From the NCBI GenBank assembly GCA_022559985.1, contig JAFJTR010000106.1, forward strand, positions 1 through 64,000: a stretch of 64,000 bases of DNA, read 5' to 3'. Position 1 is the stretch's first letter. The number at the start of each line of letters is the position of its first letter. The notes below the pieces were generated by a model. The model had not been told where the DNA came from and ran no database searches. It worked only from the letters and a program-made list of their open reading frames with translations. Shown here one piece after another: positions 21,141-32,094 of this stretch. This DNA comes from Parastagonospora avenae f. sp. tritici 18332-5. Its lineage: Eukaryota > Ascomycota > Dothideomycetes > Pleosporales > Phaeosphaeriaceae. Made by a program: the position numbers and the translations under genes.

Positions 21141-23922
21141 ATGGCTTACCAGCAAGGCCAGCCCCAGCTTGGGGCTACATTTGTCCCTGGCGGCTATGAT
21201 GACTATTATATGCCGGCTCCGTCGCCTGAAGTAATTTCCCCAGCGCCGCAACGGTTCGTCTAACCCCGGAAGTTGTGCAATTAGGAGTGCCTGCTGACGC
21301 ATCTCGCTCGCGACAGGATAATGCCTGAGGTGCCAGAGAACATGCAGGAGAACCTCGCGCACTTGGAGCTTGAAGCCAACAACCCGCGAAGCATGAACGG
21401 CCCCATGTCGCCGCCGGCCCAAGGCTACAACCAGTCGCAGCAGAACTTCCCGCCGCGGCAGACAAACTACCAGAATGAGCTCCCGGTAGGCGATGGGCAA
21501 TGGCCGGCGCGGCAAGCAAGCATCTCCTCGACCTTCCGACAGCCGCCAAACGTGCAGCCGCAGCCTGTACAGCAGCAGCAGCCCTCGCACGACTACAACC
21601 AATTCGCCTCGAATCACGAATCGCCAAACTTCTCGCCCTTCCCCAAGCTGCCCAATAAGCCGCCGAACGTCCCGCCGTCTGACGATGAGAAGGAAGCAGT
21701 GTTGGAGAATGCGCGGCTGCCGGTGCTCAACTCGAATGACCCTGAGATGCAGCTTGCATGGGCCCAGGATGCGCTCGGCTACGTTGATGCCGCTCAGCTT
21801 CATGAGCAACGCATTGCCGAGATACAGGGCGCAAGGCCAGCTACCCCGCAGGTCGAACACCAACTGCGTGTAGATGCAATGAACGTGGTGACGTTTTTGG
21901 CAGACCAACACCACCCAAAAGCAGCGTTCATGCGGGGAATGTGGCTCGAGTTTGGCAAGTTCGGCATGCGTGCAGACAAGAAGGAGGCTTTCCGATGCTA
22001 CTCTCGAGCGGCAGCTAAAGGCTACTCAAGAGCAGAGTACCGCATGGGAATGCAGTTTGAGCAGTCCAACGATCCGATCAAAGCGCTTCAGCACTACGCT
22101 GCAGGCGCGGAACAAGGAGACTCGGCTTCAAACTACCGACTTGGAATGATGACTTTGCTTGGCCAACATGGGCAGCAGCAAGACTTTGTCCGAGGGATCC
22201 AGCTCATTCGACAAGCTGCCTTGACCGCGGATGAGAACGCGCCCCAAGGTGCTTACGTGCTGGGTATGCTCCAAGCACGAGAGCTGCCGCAGATCAATGT
22301 ACCAGAAATGTATCTGCCATACGACGAGAAATCGGCGAGGCAGAACATCGAGAAAGCTGCATACCTGGGATTTGCGAAGGCTCAGTTGAAAATGGGGTCC
22401 GCCTACGAGCTTTGCAGTTTGGGCTGTGAATTCAACCCCACGCTGTCCCTTCACTACAATTCGCTGGCGTCTCGCCAAGGGGAAGCAGAGGCAGACATGG
22501 CAATCAGCAAGTGGTTCCTCTGTGGTCATGAGGGTGAGTTTGCAAAGAACGAGGAACTGGCATATCAATATGCCCAACGCGCGGCTGTTGCCGGACTCGC
22601 AACCGCAGAATTTGCCATGGGCTACTTCAACGAAATCGGCATGCATACCCCGGTGAACATCGACAAAGCTATCGAATGGTACGAAAAGGCGGAGAAGAAC
22701 GGCAACAAGGATGCAGCAACGAGGATAGAAAGCATATCAAAAACTCATCGAACACTGTCGAAGAAGGATCACGAGAAGGTGGCAATAGGCATGATCAAGT
22801 CAAAGCATGGCTCCATGCGCGGCCAGCGACCGGCAAGACTACAGAAGCCTGCGGGACCTGCTTTGGCATCGATCAACGACGTCAGCCCTTCAGACTACGG
22901 AGATGCATCACCTCTCAGCTCTGCGCCTAGTCGCATGGGCAATCGAGCAGATACTACCACACCTTACCCAATCTCAGACCAGCCTCCAATGCTTGGAAAG
23001 TCACCACCTTCCGCACCGTATGATCGTCCTTCTACGGTCACGCCATACCCGATGGACAATGGACCACCCAGACTTGGCCCACAACGTCCGGGTATTGCGG
23101 GTGGTTTTGCTCCAGAGCTGCGGTCGTCTAGTGCTCGACCTTCGTCATCTTCGGCCTTCAACATCAACCCCAATATTTATCCTGCGAACGACGGTTACGG
23201 GCGTGGGTCACCGCGACCCGGTCCTGGACCTGATATGGGCTCACTCCCATATCGCCCTCACACCAGCGTAGACAACATGGGTCCAGGACAGGGCCGCGGA
23301 GGTCGCGTGCCAAGTGCGGGACGTGGGGCGCCGCTCACACCAGGAGGTCCTGGCGGCTACAGGCAGCCAGGCGGACCGAGTGCTCAACATCCAGAGCAGA
23401 TCCAACGTCCACAAACTGCGCAGCCAGTAGACGTCGGCTACAGCGGGCCAGACGGAAGAAACAAACTCCAGAAAGTAGGGGCACCGCTAAAGAAGCAGCC
23501 TACCCTACCCGATATTGGATATGTCGCGCCTCTTGAACCAAGACAACACACGCGGCCATCGACTGTTCAGCCAGGTACAGAGAGCAGGACGTCCTCGCGC
23601 CCAGACATGCGCACATCTTCCCGACCAGGCTCAGCTGGCCACCAGTCTGCACATGATGGCATGCCGAAGCCAAGCAGAGTTACTACTATACAACAACAGC
23701 ACCAGTCACCCCCGAAGAAGCCACTTCCTGCACAGGCTGGCAAGCCACCAGGCTCTGCGCCTCCTTCCAAGCCCTCGACACCAGCTTCGACGGGATCCGG
23801 CTCAGGACCGAAAACGTTTGACGAAATGGGCGTTGGCCAGGCGCCGAAGGAGAGCGACTGTGTAAGTCTTACATCTATTCACCGTGCATTTACTTTACTA
23901 ATTGTACTAGGTTGTCATGTAA
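21141..23922 (+). CDS. SKT5: Chitin synthase activator SKT5/CHS4, Sel1 repeats, CaaX box
   Basis: Three exons, 21141-21253, 21317-23861 and 23911-23922, encode 889 aa. The N terminus is Gln/Pro-rich and disordered. About residues 180-480 hold a row of Sel1 repeats (MRADKKEAFRCYSRAAAKG, QSNDPIKALQHYAAGAEQGD, NIDKAIEWYEKAEKNGNKDA), a solenoid found in CHS4/SKT5 proteins that recruit and activate chitin synthase III at the bud neck or septum. The C-terminal third is Pro/Ser-rich. The last intron (GTAAGT...TACTAG, 49 nt) sits right after a Cys codon, and the final four-codon exon adds VVM and the stop. The protein thus ends CVVM, a CaaX box for prenylation, as in yeast Skt5. If this intron is retained the end becomes a longer, non-CaaX tail. 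Confidence 0.9.
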
Positions 23923-24472
23923 ATTTGACTACAGCTTATCGTCATCTAGCGCTGCATATTGAGTCGTTTGCATAGCGAGTTGCATACACAATTAGGCGTG
24001 ACTTGCTTTTCCTTAATATACCCGTGATAATTCCCATTCAAGGCCTTGGATCTTGCCGTAATGGCGTAGTGTAGAGAAATAGACAGTGCTTCTTAGAGTT
24101 CGCCGGATGCGTGGCGTGAAATGTATCCGCTTTTAAGCTTTACCACGTGCAACCTGGGAACGCGTCGCGTGTCCACGTGACCGTGACTTCTGAACTCCCG
24201 GGCCGCGTTATGTCAACGGATCGAGCCCTTGACGTAGTTGTGAGCGATAGCGAATGTAAGCCTACATATAGATCGCGGTAATAGGTATAGCTCTCACTTT
24301 GGCCCGACATGAAGTGAATGAGCTGCGCAGATTACCTAGCGTAAGTAATTGCTGTTGTCGGGATTAGCGGGGAAGGGACGCGTCGAGGCTTGCTTCAATA
24401 CGAATCATTACCCTATCCCACTTCAACTACAAGATTGCCTCAACATCGCCTCAACGTCAGTCTAGCGCAGCG
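23923..24472. other. Intergenic between SKT5 and SMC6
   Basis: SKT5 3' flank and SMC6 promoter. Nothing else recognised. Confidence 0.45.
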
Positions 24473-27400
24473 ATGGCTGCAGTCATGTCTGCGAAGCGGC
24501 CGCGCGCTCTTGCCAGCGGACTAGATCTAGGTGGAGGAACTCAGGATAGTCGCGTACGCTGTCCCTTCTCAGCGCTTCCCAAGATTTCCACTGACATGCG
24601 CAGAACAAACGTCCACGACACTCGATGCCCCAAATCAACGACGAAGAATCATCTGACGATGAACGACCGGACGCATCGGGCGTTGGCGAACCCGACGACG
24701 CAGAAAACGATGCACGGGACAACGAGCAGATGCTGTGGGCGACCCAGCAAGTACAGCGCGACTTCCAAGCGACGGCAAACAAACAGAACATAGCTACAGA
24801 CTCTGGAATCATCGAGGAAATCCAGTGTATAAACTTCATGTGTCACGAACACTTGACAGTAACACTGGGACCCTTGATCAACTTCATCATTGGCCACAAC
24901 GGCAGTGGCAAGAGCGCGGTGCTCACAGCGCTTACAATCTGTCTCGGAGGCAAGGCTACAGCAACGAACCGAGCGCAGAACCTCAAGAGCCTGATCAAGG
25001 AAGGCAAGGATCACTCTAGTGTTCAGGTCCGCATCAAGAATCAGGGAGCGCTCGCGTACAAGCCTGACCAGTACGGAGACTCTATCACCGTTGAGCGCCA
25101 CTTCAACAGGTCCGGAACCTCTGGCTTCAAACTCCGAGATCAGAATGGGAGAGTCGTGTCTACGAAGAAGGCCGAGCTCGAGGACATTCTGGACGCCTTC
25201 TCCATGCAGATCGACAACCCCATGAATGTCTTGACCCAGGATATGGCCAGGCAGTTCCTCAATCACTCCACGCCCAAAGACAAGTACAAGTTCTTCTTGC
25301 AGGGAACCCAACTCGAAGTACTGAGCAAGGACTACCAACAGATTGAGCAGTCTTTGGAACTCATGAACACCCGGACAGAAGTCAGCAAGGGTGATATTGG
25401 AAGACTGCGGAAGAAAATGGAGGACTTGGCCGCGAAAGCTCGCCGTGCAGAGAGCTTGGAGCGGATGCGAGCCAAGGAGACGACCATTGCGCATCAGGCA
25501 CTTTGGGCCGCCGTAAAGGAGGCCGAAGCAGGCGTAGCTGAAGTTGAATTAGAACTGGAGAAGGTGTCCACAGTCATAGCGCGTCGAAAAGCATTGGTGG
25601 AAGAAGCATCCGAGGCATACGAGCGCTCCGAGGCAGCCCGCGATGCAGCGACACTGCAGGTCCAAGAAGTCACAGAGTTGATGACACCTGCAAAGGAAGA
25701 AGCTAACAAGCTGAAAGAAGCCTTCACGGAGATCAAGGACAGACTAATGTCGCTCCTGCCTGACGAGCGCAAAGCCCAGTCGGAAGTTGCGGCCAAGAAG
25801 CGCAGAGTTGATGAGCACAGGGCGGAAATCGAAGAACTGCGTCGACGACAAGAAGAAGCCGATGACGGTGTTTATGCAGAGAAGTTACGAGAGGTGGAAG
25901 AAGCAAAGGCCGCGCACGAAGCCGCGCAAGAAGCCTACCGAAGTCATGATGCCGAACATCCTGCCCTCCAAGAACAGGTCAGGGCCGTTCAGAAAGAAAA
26001 GCAGATTGCAGACCAAAAAGTCCAGAAAGCTCGAGACGAAGAGCACGCCACTCAGCGAACCATTCAAAGTCTTCAAGGCGGTCAGCGTGGGTGGATCGAA
26101 GGCTATCCACACCCACACAATCTACAGCAGCTACTAAAAGCAATTGAATCCAACCAACGATTTCGCGAGATGCCGGTCGGACCAATGGGTCGCCACGTCA
26201 AGCTTTTGCGGTCTGAATGGGGCTACATCCTGGAGAAGCAGTTTGGTGCTAATCTGAACGCATTCGTTGTGACCAGTCGCGCGGATCAGATCATCTTGAC
26301 CGATTTGATGAAGAAATGCAATTGGGTGGCACCGGTTTTCATTGGGAAATCGGATCCGATCAACACAACAGCACATGAGCCGGACCCAAGTTTACTGACC
26401 TGGATGAGAGCCCTGAAGATCGATAACGATCTCGTCCGCAACCAGTTTATCATCAACCAGTCCTTTGAGCAGACGGTGCTTATGGAATCTCGAAATGAGG
26501 GCCTCAGATTCATGGAAGGTCGTGGACCACTGACTCGCAACGTGAAGATGTGTTTCACTTTCGCAGATGGCAATAAAAGGAAAGGTCGCACAATCAACTA
26601 CACTGCCAGCGGTGGCACGAACGACAGTCCCATCGATGAGTTCAGGGGAACTCTGCGGATGCAAGCGGACAAAGGAGATCAGATCAGAGAAGAGCAAGCA
26701 CGCCTTACGAGCCTTCGGCAAGAAACGCATAATCTCGAGCAGGTAGCCGCTGACCTGCAAAGCCGACTCAACACTGCAAGAGCTAGAGAGCAGGACAACG
26801 TTAGGGAAAACAAGAGGCTCAAGCTTGCTTTTCAGCAGGCTGCCGATGCACTGGGCCGGCTCGAAGACGAGCTGAGCAAAGCCACACCTGATGCAGCAGC
26901 TATTGAAGTTCTTGAAGAAAGCTTGGCGGTAGCCGTCAGGGAGGTAGCGGACGCTGAGGGTCTCTACGAAGACATGATTGTACAGAAAAGTGCGCTTAAC
27001 ACGGAGAATAGGGAGAACAAGCGGAAACTCGAGGCTGCGCAAACAAAGTTAGAGGAACTAGAGTTCAAGCTCAACAAAGCCAAAGCAACTGTCATCAAGT
27101 ATGACAACCAGCGAGCAGACGATCTTAAGAGGAAAAACAAGGCCATCCTCCAAGTCGAGGCAGCAGAAGAGAACAAAAAGATATGGTTGGAAGAACAAGC
27201 ATCAGGGCAGGTGGAACTCGATACAGCCATCAAGGCAGCTGAGGAAGTATGTCCACAGCGTGTGGACGTTCCTGACGGCAAGAAGGCCACTGAGCTCGGC
27301 AATATGCTTGAACAATTGCGTAACACGAGGAAAATGGCTGAGAAGGAGTTGGGTGGCTCGCAGGATCAGCTGCTGCGAGAAGCCAACGAAGCAAAGAGAG

Positions 27401-28049
27401 TGCACCAGGAGGCGAGAAAGGAGTTTGATTCGCTGGAAGGACTCAAGACGGTATGTGAAGTTGTATGTCATGGCTTCGGACGCTTGGCTAATTATACAAC
27501 AGCACCTTATCAATACAGTCAACAACCGCCGACAACGGTGGCAACAGTTCCGCTCAGGCATCTCCGTTCGAGCCCGTGTCACATTCAACTATCTTCTCAG
27601 CGAGCGCAAATTTCGTGGCACCCTTAGCATTGATCATAAGAACGGCCTGCTTGACATCCACGTCCAGCCGGATATCACAGAACGAAGCGGCGATGGCAGA
27701 CAGACGAAGACGCTCTCCGGTGGTGAGAAGTCGTACTCTACTGTGTGCCTGCTGCTTGCACTATGGGATGCCATGGGCTCACCGATCCGCTGTCTCGACG
27801 AATTGTAAGTAGCCTCGAACGCTCTTTGCATGCAGTGCTAACAGTTGCAGCGATGTGTTCATGGACAGCGTCAATCGTGAACGCAGCATGAAGATGATCA
27901 TCCAGGCTGCGCGACGTTCGATTGGCCGACAGTTTATTTTCATCACGCCGCAAGCGATGAACAACGTGGACCACACGTCGGACGTCAAGATCATTCGCAT
28001 GACCGATCCTGAGCGCAACCAGACGGCGCTCAACTTCAGGCAGTCGTGA
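24473..28049 (+). CDS. SMC6: SMC6, ATPase of the SMC5/6 complex
   Basis: Four exons, 24473-24553, 24604-27450, 27503-27804 and 27851-28049, encode 1142 aa, close to the usual SMC6 length. The Walker A loop is GHNGSGKSA at about residues 124-132. Long coiled-coil arms with many Glu, Ala, Arg and Lys flank a hinge near residues 500-680. The C-terminal head has the ABC signature LSGGEKS (about 1047) and Walker B CLDEFDVFMD, restored by splicing the third intron (LDEF|DVFMD). SMC5/6 acts in homologous recombination and replication-fork repair. The first short exon is supported by GTACGC...CACTGACATGCGCAG and carries a basic KRPR motif that could aid nuclear import; translation from the internal ATG at 24625 is an alternative. 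Confidence 0.95.
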
Positions 28050-28633
28050 GGGCAATGCTTCTCAATTGCCAACGCAACGCTTTCATTGTACAGTATTAGG
28101 GTTTATTGGTATGGGCACTAGAGTAGCATTTTCGGACTGAAGGCGCCACCGTGTTTCTATTTGTTTGGGTATACCCCGTGGGTTTGGCGCTGGTGGCATG
28201 AGTGGCTGAAAACAGGCTTACTCGAAATAGTCCAGAAAGGGTGCATGCATAGGCGACGCGTCACGAGAGTTCGCGGACCATTTTGGTTCATGTAGGAGGG
28301 GTCTTGAACAATATCACATATTGATGAACGAGATTTCGGTTCCGGTGTGAGTACTTGTGCAGCTTATGCAGTCGCGTAAAAATGATTGTTCATGCCGCAT
28401 GCAGAGTGGTGAGAAGTGCCGGTGCGTAAGGCGTTTCGTTGCGAAGGGAACGGCGCGGCGGTGATCCGTGTCTTCATTGGACGGATGCAATACAGCGCAT
28501 CCTACACTCACGCCTCATGCAACCGCGAGAGCCGCACTGACACTATCGCTTCACTATTCACTATTCTTCGCTTCCTACGACACCTTTGGTGATGTTGCCT
28601 GCTTTCGACCAGTGTGGGTGAACTCCAGGCAGC
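28050..28633. other. Intergenic between SMC6 and the F-box gene
   Basis: SMC6 3' flank and promoter of the F-box gene. Nothing else recognised. Confidence 0.45.
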
Positions 28634-31544
28634 ATGGCTTCCTCACTCCCGCCGTCGGCAGCTGGTACACCACGAGCAGCCTCGCCGCTACACTCCGACG
28701 ACGCCGCACATTCGCTCTCGACCTCGCTCCCTTTGCATGACGATGCGCACACCATGGCGACGCCAAATGAAGCAGAAGTAGTGCGGAAGACGGGTGTGGC
28801 CGCGAATGCCGTGACCGCGTCTGCATCCGACGACGAAGTCAACAAAGCACCAAAAGGGAAGGAGAAGGTCGCAAAGGGCCCACTGAGACTGCTGGACCTG
28901 CCCGTGGATATCCTGAAGGAGATAATACACCAGGTACATATGCGCCCCTTTGCGTTTCACTGTTGCCCTGCGCTCTCAGCTTCAGAGGCATACTAACGTC
29001 AGCAACCCCACAGCTCCCCCATACCAACGACCTCACATCCCTCTCGCTCTGCCACTCGGCTCTGCACCGGCTCACGATACCATGTATCTACTCGCGCTTC
29101 GACATTGTATGGCCCGACGAGAGCACCCATACGGAGCCGCGGTCTGGCGTGGATGCGCTCACATATGGCCTGGCGACGCTGGTCATGGGAGACGACTGCT
29201 TTCCCCACCAGAACCGGCTGCGGCAGCAAGGGAATAGCCCAAGTTCATTTGTCAAGCCCGCAGCGACGCCATATCCCGTGCAACCGCGGCGATTTGGCAA
29301 CTACTACGGGCAGTTCACCAAGAAGTTCTCCCTTGGCAACGGTCCGCAGGCGTGGGTGCAGGAGTACATGATCACTAAGGAGGGCGGAAAGATGCTTGGT
29401 ACGCTGGTCGCGCTTGCCATCGCGCGCATGGTCAACCTCGAGACTTTTGTATGGGACATGCCGACGGGTGTGTTGCGCGACGTGTGGCTTGCGCTGTCCA
29501 GCCTCGCCCATCGGAGTGACGGGGAAGATTGCCGGCTGGATCGACTGTGGATCAGATGGCACGACAACACCATCGACTCGCCCATGCCACCGCCTGCGCC
29601 GCCGATGATCCTCAACAACGTCGGCGTCCCTCCGCCTCCTGGCACTACACATCCGAGTGGCCTCGGAACGGTCCAGTCGCCAGCCGTCGCGCCTCAGCAG
29701 TACCTACCGAGCAATGTATCTGCATTGGATCGCGTCGAGCATCCTACCTTCTCGGCCATTCCTGCACTCAAGAGTCTGAGCGTTCTCGACATCGACGAAC
29801 TGCCGTACTTGGATGAGATGAGCATACTGATTGCAAGGTCGCAGAAGAAATTGCGCGAACTTCGTATTGGCATTGCTCCACATGCGCAGCAACGGGACTG
29901 GGTCACGGTGTGGGAAGGTGATGGTCTGCAACAGGTCGACTATAGCGTAAACACGACAGCCGCCAGTACGCTCGGCGAGAAGAGACTAGGTGGTGTGCTC
30001 GGGATACTGGTAGGCCGAGTGCACAACATGCGCCATTCCGAGGACTCGCAGCCACTCAAAGTACCTGCAGTCGCATCTCCAGAGCGACCGGTCGAGGCGA
30101 CGCCAAGCAAAGCGACATCAAACGTACTTCCATCCATAGCCAGCCTATCGATGCAGGATCGCGAAGCTGGGCAGGATGTCGATCATTTCGGAAATCCCAT
30201 GGAAGAGTCGGAGGTAGTCGAGGAACCAGACTTGGTTGACGACGACATAGCAGCCGAAGTTGAGCATGTCACAGCACCTTTGCTTGCTAATCCTGTTCGG
30301 ACTCCATCGAAACCAGTTGCTGAATCGACAGGTCAAGATGCATTCGCCAAAAACAGCTCCGAAGAGCCGCCGGAAGAGCTCCTAAACGGCAAGCTGAAGC
30401 TAGAAGTCTTGGAGCTTGAACGTGTGCCGTTGTCAGTGGCTGTTCTGCGGAGAGCTTTCGACTGGTCGATACTGTCGACGCTGACGCTACTACATTGCAG
30501 CAACCACGAGCAGCTCTGGAAGGTCCTTCGCCGACAATACACTCCTCGCTCCTCTTTCCCTGGATCGCCATCACCGTCAAAAGCTTACAGAGCATCATAC
30601 ACACTTCGATCTGAATACCAGCTGAACCTCAAGCGGATACATACGAATACAGTTTCGCCTGCTTTGATCTCATTTCTGAAGGAAACGCTTGCGCCAAACA
30701 GTCTCGAGGTGCTCTTCCTCCAAGAAGGTCGTTCATATTCGTCAACAGTGACAGTAGACGCGATATATCGAGGACCGATGCGGAGACATAGATCGAGCTT
30801 GAAGAAGTTGATGATTGATAGTGGTGAAAAGGGTCCTGACGGACACACAACCACCAGCTCGAGGTGGCGTCGATGGATGCTCAACCGTGAAATACTCACG
30901 TTCATCACAAGTGGACGCATGAGTAGTTTGCGAGAGCTTGCAGTGTCCATCGACTACAAAGACTGGGTAAGGTGTTCACTCACCTGCTTGAGAGATGATG
31001 GCTAACATGAAAACAGCACCACTTCCTGCAGCGCCTTCCGTACATACCGCATATCCGCTCACTTTACATCCCCTTCATCGCGGATCATGCCCACGGCAGT
31101 AACATTGACCCCCGCGAACTAGCCTACCAGATCCTGGACATTGTACATCTACGCCCAGAAATTGAGCTTTGCTACATGGGTCTATCATCTAAATGTTTCG
31201 AGATCCTAGAGAACAGGCCATCGAATTACGACCTGCGGCATGATGGTGTGCATGCTGATGGCAGTGGCTCGGGTTATACCGCGCAGGATCCAATGATGTC
31301 TGACGATGAGAGCGAAGCTACGGAAGACGAAGACGATGACGATGCTGATGCTGATGATGGCGCCGTTGCTACCACCGGCGACGAAACGGAGAGCGAAGCA
31401 AGCGATGACAACGACATCGAGAGCGACAACGAGTCATTCATGCAAGAGTCGCACAAAGGCCCCAAGCTGCGCGTACGAGAGATTTTGTTTTATGAAGAGC
31501 GCGTCGAGGCGTTTAGGCGACGACATGGCGTTCTCAGGCCATGA
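28634..31544 (+). CDS. F-box domain protein with acidic C terminus
   Basis: Three exons, 28634-28933, 29014-30966 and 31017-31544, encode 926 aa. The first intron (80 nt, TACTAAC branch) falls inside the F-box, which reads LRLLDLPVDILKEIIHQ, then LPHTNDLTSLSLCHSALH. F-boxes bind Skp1 and bring substrates to the SCF ubiquitin ligase. Downstream there are scattered leucine-rich segments (FSAIPALKSLSVLDIDELPYL; LEVLELERVPLSVAVLRRA; PNSLEVLFLQEG) spaced like irregular LRRs, split by a low-complexity linker (about 450-540). The last 120 residues contain a strongly acidic stretch (DEDDDDADADD). It may be a substrate receptor whose target I cannot name. The start is the first ATG before the Ser/Ala-rich N terminus. 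Confidence 0.85.
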
Positions 31545-32094
31545 TGACGTGACGGCGTCGTATATATGCTGGACATTCAAGGGCATCAAATGGGACTAGG
31601 TACGGGTGGACCATGGCGTTTTTTATCAGGGATATCCTTCTGCCAAATGGGCATGATTTGGGACAGGCATGGTGTTGAGGGATGTCCAGCGATCGGATTC
31701 GTTATTTTATGTAGTATTATATTAGGAATGAACGCTGCGTGGGTGCAGGTATCAATGCAAACGCTATAGAGTAGGCAGATAGTCTTCGGGTTCTCGGTGA
31801 TTCTTGGTGAGGTTCAGTCTTCTATCTATGAAGGGTCCACTTCTCGGTGATGGAGGGGCACGTGAGCTCGCGTTCGCGTTTTGTCCAACCTCGAGGTGAG
31901 CGCGACCCACGACCTGATCGCAAACAAACAGCCTTACCTCCAGAGACGTCGAAACGAGACCACATGCACCTCGACCGCATCAATTCTCGGGTGTAACTAT
32001 GTAAATTCGGTCTGCTACACTAGACGAGCTCCCACCTACCCACAGCAAGACAATCGTATAACGTCGCGAAGCGGGGCTCCGCCGCACCTCCGCC
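31545..32094. other. Intergenic between the F-box gene and APC2
   Basis: It holds a short degenerate direct repeat of TTCTCGGTGAT-type words near 31790-31850. Otherwise nothing recognised. Confidence 0.4.

Noticed and set aside
24649..25494. 281-codon minus-strand ORF opposite SMC6
   Set aside because: It lies wholly within the SMC6 head exon and matches nothing; a shadow of biased codon use.
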